This document shows positions 1 to 6,078 of a DNA stretch of 11,696 nucleotides, in pieces; position 1 is the first letter of the stretch, and the number at the start of each line of letters is the position of its first letter. The stretch spans positions 1 through 11,696 of the forward strand of contig JAUXUZ010000502.1 in the NCBI GenBank assembly GCA_030680655.1, written 5' to 3'. Both the position numbers and the translations under genes were made by a program. The notes beneath the pieces are model-generated. The model was not told the origin of the DNA. It saw nothing but the letters and a program-made list of their open reading frames with translations, and made no database searches. Source of the DNA: Phycisphaerales bacterium. GTDB lineage: Bacteria > Planctomycetota > Phycisphaerae > Phycisphaerales > UBA1924.

Positions 1-561
1 AAGGAATACTCCGCGTTCCTCAGCGAGCTCAACTCGCTCAAGGAAAAGAAGGACGAGATCGAGAAGCACGAGCTCGAGGAGATGTCCAAAGTCGAGGAAC
101 TGCAGAAGAAGAACGACGAGCGTGCCGTGGCCCGCGCCGAACGCACGGCGATCGTCGATCACGCCCGCAAGGACCGTGACGCGAAGGCGGCCGAGATCAA
201 GGACCGCGTAGACGAGCTGACGAAGCAGCGGGACGCGCTCTCGAAGGAAATCCCCGTCGAGGCGATGAAGATGCTCGCCGACGCCCTGTCACTGCACGGC
301 GACGAGGCGATGAGCCCGGTTGAAGTCGTTGACCGGCGCAACCACGAGTGGTCGTGCGGCAACTGCCAGATGACGCTGCCGGTCGAGACCGTCAACGCCA
401 TCTCGATGCACAAGCTCACCCGCTGCATCTCCTGCAAGTGCGTGCTCTTCACCGAAGAGGACGTCGTGAGCAAGAAGAAGCCGAAAGAGAACGAGGACAT
501 CGTCAAGAGCAAGCGCAAGGCCGCCAAGAAGTCGACCGACGCTGGCACCGCGACGGCCTGA
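1..561 (+). CDS. coiled-coil / C4 zinc-ribbon protein, 3' part only
   Basis: The reading frame is open from base 1, so the gene starts outside the window; 186 residues are visible. The first roughly 90 residues are rich in Glu, Lys, Arg and Asp with heptad-like spacing, as expected for a long coiled-coil hairpin. A zinc ribbon follows, with CGNC at visible residues 119-122 and CISC at 142-145, then a Lys-rich tail ending in a TGA at 559-561. Coiled coil followed by a C4 ribbon is the layout of the widespread DUF164/CT398-type family, whose members are thought to bind nucleic acid or act as scaffolds; the exact role is not settled. An internal ATG at 82 could be taken as a start, but the coding frame plainly continues upstream of it. 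The gene converges on ruvB with only 29 nt between the two stops. Family call is fairly sure, function is not. Confidence 0.8.
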   Translation, partial: KEYSAFLSELNSLKEKKDEIEKHELEEMSKVEELQKKNDERAVARAERTAIVDHARKDRDAKAAEIKDRVDELTKQRDALSKEIPVEAMKMLADALSLHGDEAMSPVEVVDRRNHEWSCGNCQMTLPVETVNAISMHKLTRCISCKCVLFTEEDVVSKKKPKENEDIVKSKRKAAKKSTDAGTATA

Positions 562-590
562 GATCGGCCGGCTCCAGCCGAAACTCTTGT

Positions 591-1679
591 TCAGCCTTCA
601 AACAACTCTGACTGCGCCAGCCCGTCGCCCGCGCGGCATCCGCCGCCCACGTGCGCCGCGCCCAGCGCTGTGACCATCCGGCCGCGCCGCATCCGCGCGA
701 CGAACCCCAGTTGCAGCAGGTAGGGCTCGACAACGCTCTCGAGCGTGCCCGAGTCTTCGTTCAGCGTCGCGGCCACCGCCTCCACCCCGACTGGGCCACC
801 CTGGTAGGTCGTGCCGATCGTTCGCAGGTAGCGCCGGTCGAGATCGTCCAGGCCCATCGAGTCGATCCCCTCCAGCGTCAGTGCTTCTTCGACCAGCGCC
901 GTCGTGATCGCGCCGGTCCTCCCCCCGCCGCTGCGGACCTGCGCGTAGTCGCGCACACGCCGCAGCAACCGGTTGGCGATGCGCGGCGTGCCGCGTGAGC
1001 GGGCGGCGATCAGCCGGACCGCGTCCGCGTCGGGGATGTTCACACTCAGCAGGCCGGCGCTGCGGGTGACGATCGTCTCAAGGTCTTGCTGCCCGTAGTA
1101 CTGCAGGTGGTGGGTGATGCCAAACCGTGACCGCAGCGGGGCGCTCACCAGCCCCGCGCGGGTGGTCGCGCCGATCAGCGTGAACGGTTTGAGCGAGATC
1201 TGCACCGTCCGCGCGTGAAGGCCCGTGTCGACGGGCACGTCGATACGGAAGTCCTCCATCGCGGGGTAGATAAACTCCTCAACTGAGACCGGCAGCCGGT
1301 GGATCTCGTCGATGAACAGGATGTCGCCCTGCTCCAGTCGCGTCAGCGCGCCGACTAGATCCGTCCCGCGGCTGAGCGCCGGGCCGCTGGTGGTGTAGAC
1401 CTTCCGGCCCATCTCCGCGCCCGCGACGTGCGCGAGCGTCGTTTTTCCCAGACCGGGCGGGCCGTGCAGCAGCAGGTGCTCCATCGGCTCCTCACGCTCG
1501 CACGCAGCGGTGACGGCGATGCTCAGCTTCTCCAGCAGCTCGCGCTGGCCCACATACTCGCCAAAGGTCTGCGGACGCAGCGACCCGCCGTTGTTGGCTG
1601 CGGGCGAGCCGGGGCCGACGTTGTGCGCGGACTCATCGCCCGGGAGTTCCGCCGCCGTCATGAGCCGCTCGGTCGCCAT
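591..1679 (-). CDS. ruvB: Holliday junction branch migration ATPase RuvB
   Basis: RuvB is the hexameric AAA+ motor that, with RuvA, drives branch migration of Holliday junctions during recombinational repair. The 362-residue product shows the whole family pattern: Walker A GPPGLGKT at residues 73-80, Walker B DILFIDEIH at 119-127, sensor 1 GATTRAG at 170-176, the arginine-finger segment PLRSRFG at 181-187, sensor 2 in RGTPRIANR at 229-237, and the C-terminal winged helix with EPYLLQLGF (318-326) and RRGRMVT (331-337). About 32 residues precede the conserved core and a short Gly-rich tail follows it, slightly longer than usual. The start ATG is 3 nt after the stop of the secreted-protein gene, so translation is probably coupled. 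ruvA and ruvC are not present in this window. Confidence 0.97.
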   Translation of the reverse strand: MATERLMTAAELPGDESAHNVGPGSPAANNGGSLRPQTFGEYVGQRELLEKLSIAVTAACEREEPMEHLLLHGPPGLGKTTLAHVAGAEMGRKVYTTSGPALSRGTDLVGALTRLEQGDILFIDEIHRLPVSVEEFIYPAMEDFRIDVPVDTGLHARTVQISLKPFTLIGATTRAGLVSAPLRSRFGITHHLQYYGQQDLETIVTRSAGLLSVNIPDADAVRLIAARSRGTPRIANRLLRRVRDYAQVRSGGGRTGAITTALVEEALTLEGIDSMGLDDLDRRYLRTIGTTYQGGPVGVEAVAATLNEDSGTLESVVEPYLLQLGFVARMRRGRMVTALGAAHVGGGCRAGDGLAQSELFEG

Positions 1680-1682
1680 GGG

Positions 1683-3299
1683 TTACTTTACGGGCAGGTT
1701 CTTGCTCTTCCAGATCTTCAAGAGGGCCTCGGGCTCGATCGGCTCCCACGTCGAGCCGTCGACCAACTCGGATCGTACGAGCGTGCCGTCGTCGCGGTAG
1801 ACGTTTACCGTCGCGGCCTTCTCGTCGCGCTGCCGCGATCGCACGGTCCACGCGTTCGCGCGGGACGGATCGCGGCCGACCGCCTCCCTCCGCAGGCTCA
1901 CCGTGCCGGTGTCGGCCCGGTAGGCGTAAAAGCCAAGCTCGATCGGCGCACCGCCGCCATTACCTGCCGCGGCACCCGCCGCGCTGTTGTCGAGCACCAG
2001 CAGGCTCCCGAGGAACTGCGATTCGCCGACCGTCACGTACTGCGTCGAGCGGAGGACGGGCGAGACGACCGAATCACCCTTGCCGGGCGCTCTGGAGACG
2101 ATTGACATGCTGTTTCCGCTGCGCACGCCCGTTTCGCTGTAAACGGAGGGCTTCGCCGCGGCGCCCGGCGTCTTGAGGTCGCGGAGAATCGTTGTGGTCA
2201 CCCAGGCCTCGTCCTTGCGGTCAAACGACGTGAACGCCTTCGTGTCGCTGTCGATCACGCTGCTCACCTTGCCGCCGCCGGCCCCTCGCTGCAGCACGCG
2301 TACCTGGGTTGTCACGACCAGGCCGGAGGGGTTGTCCCGTCCGCTGCCGCCCTCGGCACCGATATCGCTCCTGCGCCCCTTGCTGACCTTCTGAATCCGG
2401 TAGCCGATCTCCGTGCCGTCACCGCCCGCCGCTGCGCCGGCCGCCAGCGACGGCCGGGACCAGCGGTACCACCGCTCGGTGTCGTCGCCGAGCCGGGCGA
2501 GTTTCTCCTCGCTCAACTGGGCGAGGAACTCGGTCCCCGCCGTCAAGGCCGCGGCGCGGGCCTCGATGAGCCTGGTGGGGTCCTCAAACCTCGCGGTGGC
2601 GACGCACAGTTCGTAGGCGGCGCGGGCCTTCTCGAACTTCGAATCGTCGCAGGCAAACTCGAAGATCACAAAAGTCGCCGGCATCGGTTTGAGGATCGTG
2701 TACCCCATGATCCGGCGGCTGCCCGAGCCCGGGACCGCGAAGTAGAGCCGCTCGCCAGGCTCGGGGCAGCCGGCGATGGTGAACTGCGTCAGCCGCTGCA
2801 GCAGCTCAACGTTCGACTCCAGGCGGGCCTTGATGTCGCCGCGCCCCGGCGTAACGACCGGCGCGAGCTGCTCGATATTGCGGCTGATCAACTCGGCGGT
2901 GTCGTGGACCGTCGCATCGGCACGGGCGCTGCGGCGCACCTGCACCTCGATGGACCAGGACTGGTCCTCCGCCACGATGCGGTGAACGGTGCCCTCGGTG
3001 TTGGAACTCTGCACAACAACCGACCCCAGCGGCAGGTTCATCGAAAGGCCGGCGGTCTCAACTGTCAGCGCCTCATCGCTCAGAGGTGTTGCGCCGACGA
3101 CGGGCTGCAACGACCCGGGGAAGTTCGCCGGAACCTGTGATGGGTCTCCGGATTTCGGAGTGGGGGGGACGACCTGGGGAGCAGGAGGCTCAACGGGCTT
3201 TGGTGCCTCCGGGCGACGGGTACTCGGCGGCAAGGTGACCTGGCCGAGCGCAACTGTTGCGCTCAGGGCGACGACGAAGAAAGCGGATTGAGCGCGCAT
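1683..3299 (-). CDS. secreted Pro-rich protein of unknown function
   Basis: I do not recognise a family. The 538-residue product begins with a short basic start and a hydrophobic stretch (residues 5-18) ending at a plausible signal peptidase site after LG at 18-19, so export is likely. A Pro-rich linker follows (about 22-60), then a soluble region with few cysteines and two Gly/Ala-rich, low-complexity stretches (around residues 280-290 and 445-455). No membrane segment is seen after the signal peptide and no catalytic motif stands out. The C-terminal third, with alternating short beta-type segments and a motif resembling antitoxin-like repeats (NVYRDDGTLVRSELVDG, near 505-521), may form a beta-rich fold. 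The gene lies 3 nt upstream of ruvB in the same direction. The ATG at 3297-3299 was chosen because it puts the signal peptide at the very N-terminus; no good ribosome binding site precedes it. Confidence 0.75.
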   Translation of the reverse strand: MRAQSAFFVVALSATVALGQVTLPPSTRRPEAPKPVEPPAPQVVPPTPKSGDPSQVPANFPGSLQPVVGATPLSDEALTVETAGLSMNLPLGSVVVQSSNTEGTVHRIVAEDQSWSIEVQVRRSARADATVHDTAELISRNIEQLAPVVTPGRGDIKARLESNVELLQRLTQFTIAGCPEPGERLYFAVPGSGSRRIMGYTILKPMPATFVIFEFACDDSKFEKARAAYELCVATARFEDPTRLIEARAAALTAGTEFLAQLSEEKLARLGDDTERWYRWSRPSLAAGAAAGGDGTEIGYRIQKVSKGRRSDIGAEGGSGRDNPSGLVVTTQVRVLQRGAGGGKVSSVIDSDTKAFTSFDRKDEAWVTTTILRDLKTPGAAAKPSVYSETGVRSGNSMSIVSRAPGKGDSVVSPVLRSTQYVTVGESQFLGSLLVLDNSAAGAAAGNGGGAPIELGFYAYRADTGTVSLRREAVGRDPSRANAWTVRSRQRDEKAATVNVYRDDGTLVRSELVDGSTWEPIEPEALLKIWKSKNLPVK

Positions 3300-3465
3300 G
3301 GTGCAGAGTTTATCGGGTCATTCGTTCAATTCCATAGACTTTTAGATATTTGTACGGTATTCGCACGGATGTGCGGATAATCCGCCTCTCTATGGGATGG
3401 TCGGCCGACCTGGCCAGCCGCGCAAGCGTCCCTTCGACGCTCACGACGTTGAAACGGCACACCTT

Positions 3466-3518
3466 AAGTAAAAAAGAGTTTGGCCGTTGGTTGACTATTG
3501 GGGGGCGCGTCGTAACCT
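3466..3518 (+). promoter_or_regulatory. candidate promoter of the S10 operon
   Basis: TTGACT at 3491-3496 matches five of six bases of the sigma-70 -35 consensus. A weak -10, TAACCT at 3513-3518, follows with a 16-nt spacer. An A-rich run at 3466-3477, just upstream of the -35, sits where an UP element would lie, which is typical of strong stable-RNA and ribosomal-protein promoters. Transcription would then start near 3525, just before the leader hairpin. The -10 match is only three of six, so this is a suggestion. Confidence 0.4.
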
Positions 3519-3525
3519 TCCCTCC

Positions 3526-3566
3526 CCCCGCGCCCGCACCGGCGTTCGGTGCATTTCTGCGCGGGG
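3526..3566 (+). promoter_or_regulatory. stem-loop in the rpsJ leader
   Basis: CCCCGCGC at 3526-3533 pairs perfectly with GCGCGGGG at 3559-3566. Inside it, GCACCG at 3536-3541 pairs with CGGTGC at 3547-3552 around a GCGTT loop. The two stems are separated by an internal loop of CC opposite six bases. The structure ends 30 nt before the rpsJ start codon. In enterobacteria the S10 leader is the binding site for L4; whether this hairpin has such a role is inference. Confidence 0.5.
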
Positions 3567-3596
3567 TTGTGTGTCGATGGACCCGAGGCGACGCGA

Positions 3597-3905
<309 letters not shown>

Positions 3906-3910
3906 TCCCC

Positions 3911-3934
3911 AACGCCCGCGCTGACGCGGGCGTT
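3911..3934 (+). terminator. terminator-like hairpin between rpsJ and rplC
   Basis: AACGCCCGCG at 3911-3920 and CGCGGGCGTT at 3925-3934 form a perfect 10-bp stem with a CTGA loop, starting 5 nt after the rpsJ stop. The stem is followed by TGTGC, so the T run is short (about three to four Ts including the stem end). This could be a partial terminator, an attenuator, or an RNA-stability element separating S10 from the rest of the operon. It ends 26 nt before the rplC ATG. Confidence 0.5.
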
Positions 3935-3960
3935 TGTGCACTCAGGCAGGAAGAATACAA

Positions 3961-4653
3961 ATGGCCTTCACGCTCCTTGGAACAAAGCTCGGCATGACTC
4001 GCGTCTACACCCCCGAGGGTGTCAGCGTTCCCGTCACCGCCATCAAGCTCGGGCCCTGCGTTGTCACGCAGGTCCGCACCGTCGAGAACGACGGGTACAG
4101 CGCGGTCCAGATCGGCTTCGGTGAGATCAAGCCCCGCCGCAGCACCCAGCCCCTGATCATGCACGACGCCAAGGCTGGCACGACCCCCAAGCGTTATCAC
4201 CGCGAGTTCCGCTGCACGGCCGAAGAGGCCGGCAACTACACCGTCGGGCAGACGCTGACGGCCAAGGACTTTGACGGCACCATGTTCGTTGACGTCACCG
4301 GCACCAGCAAGGGCAAGGGCTTCCAGGGCACGATGAAGCGTCACCACTTCAAGGGCCTCTGCGAGTCGCACGGTACCGAGCGCAAGCACCGCTCCCCCGG
4401 CTCGATCGGCTCGCTCTGCTCCAACCGTGGCTTCGGCGGCGGTTTGAAGAAGGGCAAGAAGATGTCCGGCCGCATGGGCAACGCCCGCATCACGCAGCGT
4501 TCGCTCGACATCGTGCGGATCCTCCCCGAGCAGGACCTGATCCTGGTCAAGGGTCCGGTCCCCGGCGCCGCCAGCGGCATGCTGATGGTTCGGTCGGCCA
4601 CCCGCCTCTACAAGAGCAAGGCCAAGCGCGTCATCGCCGCGGCCAAGAAATGA
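3961..4653 (+). CDS. rplC: 50S ribosomal protein L3
   Basis: L3 is one of the first proteins to assemble on 23S rRNA, and its long loop reaches toward the peptidyl transferase centre. The 230-residue product has the N-terminal LLGTKLGMTRVYTPEG (5-20), the beta-barrel stretch VTGTSKGKGFQGTMKRHHF (112-130), and KGKKMSGRMGN (164-174). The ATG at 3961 follows AGGAAG (3948-3953) by 7 nt and gives the usual N-terminus. The central loop 147-168 is four residues longer than in E. coli by my alignment and Gly-rich (NRGFGGG at 155-161), with no Gln at the position methylated by PrmB in E. coli. A Lys/Ala-rich C-terminal tail adds about 15 residues. A long structured gap, not the usual tight junction, separates it from rplD. 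Confidence 0.97.
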   Translation: MAFTLLGTKLGMTRVYTPEGVSVPVTAIKLGPCVVTQVRTVENDGYSAVQIGFGEIKPRRSTQPLIMHDAKAGTTPKRYHREFRCTAEEAGNYTVGQTLTAKDFDGTMFVDVTGTSKGKGFQGTMKRHHFKGLCESHGTERKHRSPGSIGSLCSNRGFGGGLKKGKKMSGRMGNARITQRSLDIVRILPEQDLILVKGPVPGAASGMLMVRSATRLYKSKAKRVIAAAKK

Positions 4654-4972
4654 TCAAACGCCTCACGCCGACGGTTCGGCACTGAGGTTCGCAGTGTTGG
4701 ATATTCAAGAACAGTCGTTACGGAACAATCATCAGGCGGCAAGGCAGAGCCGCCGGTGAGTCTGAAAGGGTCGAAAGGGCACGGGCCCGGAGACAACCGC
4801 CAGACAGCAGCAAACAAGCGTGACCCGACCGGATGCCTCCGGAAGGGTCGACAGCCGAGTCGATTCCTTCCGGTTCCTCACTCACTAACAGAGGCCGGCG
4901 GATAGGCGAAGCGACAGTCAGAGGCCCCGCAAGGGTCTCTGCCTGACGAAGGCGTCCGACGAGAGCAGACTT
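4654..4972 (+). promoter_or_regulatory. 319-nt structured non-coding region upstream of rplD
   Basis: There is no convincing gene here. Several stems can be read directly. A: CCTCA 4661-4665 with TGAGG 4683-4687, plus inner GCCGA 4667-4671 with TCGGC 4676-4680. B: GGCGGC 4735-4740 with GCCGCC 4749-4754, extendable by TCA/TGA past a GG bulge. C, D and E: three hairpins between 4822 and 4898, listed separately. F: AGAGGCCC 4920-4927 with GGGTCTCT 4933-4940 (one G-U pair), extendable by GTC 4917-4919 with GAC 4945-4947. Bases 4697-4733 are AT-richer and could hold a weak internal promoter, but no good -35/-10 pair was found. Region F ends 25 nt before the rplD start, which has only a weak ribosome binding site (GAGAG at 4961-4965). 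The arrangement suggests a cis-acting regulator of L4; this is inference. Confidence 0.6.
4822..4898 (+). promoter_or_regulatory. three overlapping, competing hairpins
   Basis: Hairpin C: GACCC 4822-4826 with GGGTC 4845-4849, a GA/AA internal loop, then CCGGA 4829-4833 with TCCGG 4838-4842 around TGCC. Hairpin D: CCGGAAGG 4839-4846 with CCTTCCGG 4866-4873, then TCGAC 4848-4852 with GTCGA 4859-4863 around a six-base loop. Hairpin E: CCGG 4870-4873 with CCGG 4895-4898, a TT bulge, and CCTC 4876-4879 with GAGG 4891-4894. D uses bases needed by both C and E, while C and E are compatible. Two mutually exclusive states are therefore possible, as in attenuators and riboswitches. Confidence 0.5.
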
Positions 4973-5743
4973 ATGCAAGTCCCCGTCTACAACATCCAAG
5001 GCTCGAAGGTGGGCGACATGTCCATCGACGAGCAGGCCCTGGGCGGCACGATCAATTACGTGCTGATCAAGCAGGCCTACGTCCGTTACCACGCCAACCT
5101 CCGTCAGGGCTCCGCCCGCACGAAGAACCGTCACCAGGTCGAGGGGTCGACCCGCAAGATTTACAAGCAGAAGGGCACCGGCAACGCCCGGCACGGCGAC
5201 AAGAAGTCGAACCTCTTCCGCGGCGGCGGTCACGGTCATAGCAAGAAGCGCACCCGCGAGGACTTCCGGCTGGACATGCCGAAGAAGATGCGCCGCAAGG
5301 CCAACCGCAACGCGCTGCTTGCCAAACTCATCGACTCCGAGGTGAAGGTCGTTGACGGCCTCAAGCTCGCCGCGCCCAAGACCAAAGAGTTCATCAAGCT
5401 CCTCGAGGCGCTCAAGATCGAGGGCACCTCGGCCCTGGTCGCCATCAACGGCGCCGACGAGCAGACCCGCCTGGCCGCCCGCAACGTCGAGGGCATCGAG
5501 CTGTGCAAGCCCGACTCGCTCAACGCGTTCGAGATGCTCAACAACCGGTACCTGGTCATCAGCAAGGCCGACCTCGAGGCCTGGCTGGTCGGTCCCAGCA
5601 GCCAGACCGGCAAGAACGCCAAGCAGAACCCCCTCGGCGCCGGCAACGGCGTCAAGGAAGAGAAGCCGCGTTACAAGAAGCCCGCGGCCGAGAAGAAGCC
5701 CGCCGCCAAGAAGCCCGCCGCCGCGGGGAAGGTTGAGGCCTGA
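4973..5743 (+). CDS. rplD: 50S ribosomal protein L4 with C-terminal basic tail
   Basis: L4 binds 23S rRNA domain I and its loop lines the exit tunnel; in E. coli it also represses the S10 operon at transcription and translation. The product has 256 residues, about 50 more than the usual 205. The tunnel loop is recognisable as YKQKGTGNARHGDKKSN (64-80) followed by FRGGGHGHSKK (82-92), and the core continues to LEAWLVG (201-207). The extra tail (208-256) is Lys/Ala/Pro-rich with KKPAA-type repeats and is probably disordered. The ATG at 4973 gives a normal N-terminus (VPVYN), but the preceding ribosome binding site is weak and it lies just after a hairpin, which points to controlled initiation. 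The rplW start follows after 3 nt. Confidence 0.96.
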   Translation: MQVPVYNIQGSKVGDMSIDEQALGGTINYVLIKQAYVRYHANLRQGSARTKNRHQVEGSTRKIYKQKGTGNARHGDKKSNLFRGGGHGHSKKRTREDFRLDMPKKMRRKANRNALLAKLIDSEVKVVDGLKLAAPKTKEFIKLLEALKIEGTSALVAINGADEQTRLAARNVEGIELCKPDSLNAFEMLNNRYLVISKADLEAWLVGPSSQTGKNAKQNPLGAGNGVKEEKPRYKKPAAEKKPAAKKPAAAGKVEA

Positions 5744-5746
5744 TCC

Positions 5747-6025
5747 ATGGACAAGCACTACATCATCAAGCGCCCGCTGCTGACCGAGAAGAGCACCGCC
5801 CAGAACAGCGAGCTGGGCCGCTTCGCCTTCGAGGTCGACCGCACCGCGACCAAGTACGACATCAAGGCCGCCGTCGAAGCCATCTACAAGGTCAACGTGG
5901 TGAAGATCAACACCATGGTGCACAAGAGCCGCACCAAGCGGAACAAGCACGGCTGGACCGGCGGCAAGCTCACCAAGAAGGCGCTCGTCCTGCTCAAGGA
6001 CGGCCAGACGATCGAGTTGTTCTAA
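5747..6025 (+). CDS. rplW: 50S ribosomal protein L23
   Basis: L23 sits at the polypeptide tunnel exit and is the docking site for trigger factor and SRP. The 92-residue length fits the family. KRPLLTEKS (9-17) is the hallmark N-terminal motif; FEVDRTATKYDIKAAVE (28-44) and VVKINTMVHKSRTKRN (51-66) follow, and the protein ends in the usual basic and hydrophobic strand. The glutamate in the segment used for trigger factor contact in E. coli was not assessed. The start lies 3 nt after the rplD stop, so translation is likely coupled, with the binding site (AAGGTTGAGG region) inside the end of rplD. Confidence 0.97.
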   Translation: MDKHYIIKRPLLTEKSTAQNSELGRFAFEVDRTATKYDIKAAVEAIYKVNVVKINTMVHKSRTKRNKHGWTGGKLTKKALVLLKDGQTIELF

Positions 6026-6040
6026 GCAGTTAACAGCCGC

Positions 6041-6055
6041 CGGCCATGCAGGCCG
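6041..6055 (+). other. small hairpin between rplW and rplB
   Basis: CGGCC at 6041-6045 pairs with GGCCG at 6051-6055 around ATGCA. It lies after the rplW stop and before the rplB binding site (GAAGAGG near 6067-6073). The ATG in its loop opens an in-frame 11-codon extension of L2 that is not conserved, so it is not taken as the start. Confidence 0.35.
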
Positions 6056-6078
6056 TCGGATTAGAAGAAGAGGCACGT

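Larger units (their letters stand above)
3300..3596. promoter_or_regulatory. divergent intergenic control region
   Basis: This non-coding stretch separates the leftward secreted-protein/ruvB unit from rpsJ. Bases 3310-3360 and 3462-3482 are clearly more AT-rich than the surroundings. Two palindromes are present: GCGGATAATCCGC at 3373-3385 and GGTCGGCCGACC at 3399-3410; a further small hairpin (CGCAC, loop GGAT, GTGCG) at 3362-3375 overlaps the first. A promoter candidate for the ribosomal operon and a leader hairpin are listed separately. No convincing promoter for the leftward genes was picked out. An apparent 48-nt upstream extension of the rpsJ frame (from 3549) is not conserved in S10 and is treated as leader. 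Confidence 0.6.

Noticed and set aside
562..590. Bidirectional terminator between the convergent zinc-ribbon gene and ruvB
   Set aside because: Only a 4-bp stem (CGGC, loop TCCA, GCCG) is visible, with no T run on either side.
3300..3360. Promoter for the leftward secreted-protein gene (TTGAAC with GATAAA on the minus strand)
   Set aside because: The spacing is only 9 bp and the -10 would lie almost at the start codon.
3549..3596. In-frame upstream ATG extending S10 by 16 residues
   Set aside because: The extension has no similarity to S10, would use part of the leader hairpin as coding sequence, and the ATG at 3597 has a binding site and gives the normal 102-residue protein.
4697..4729. 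Internal promoter upstream of rplD (TTGGAT with AACAAT)
   Set aside because: The two boxes are 21 bp apart and no better spaced pair is present; only the AT-richer composition supports it.
4833..4946. A 37-codon open frame in the rplC-rplD gap that could be a leader peptide
   Set aside because: No ribosome binding site precedes its ATG, its composition is not coding-like, and the bases are better explained by the overlapping hairpins. It would become interesting only if conserved as protein.
4718..6076. A 452-codon open frame on the minus strand
   Set aside because: It lies antisense to rplD and rplW, which are clear ribosomal protein genes, and its product is a Leu/Val/Gly/Asp-rich mirror of high-GC coding with no recognisable domain.
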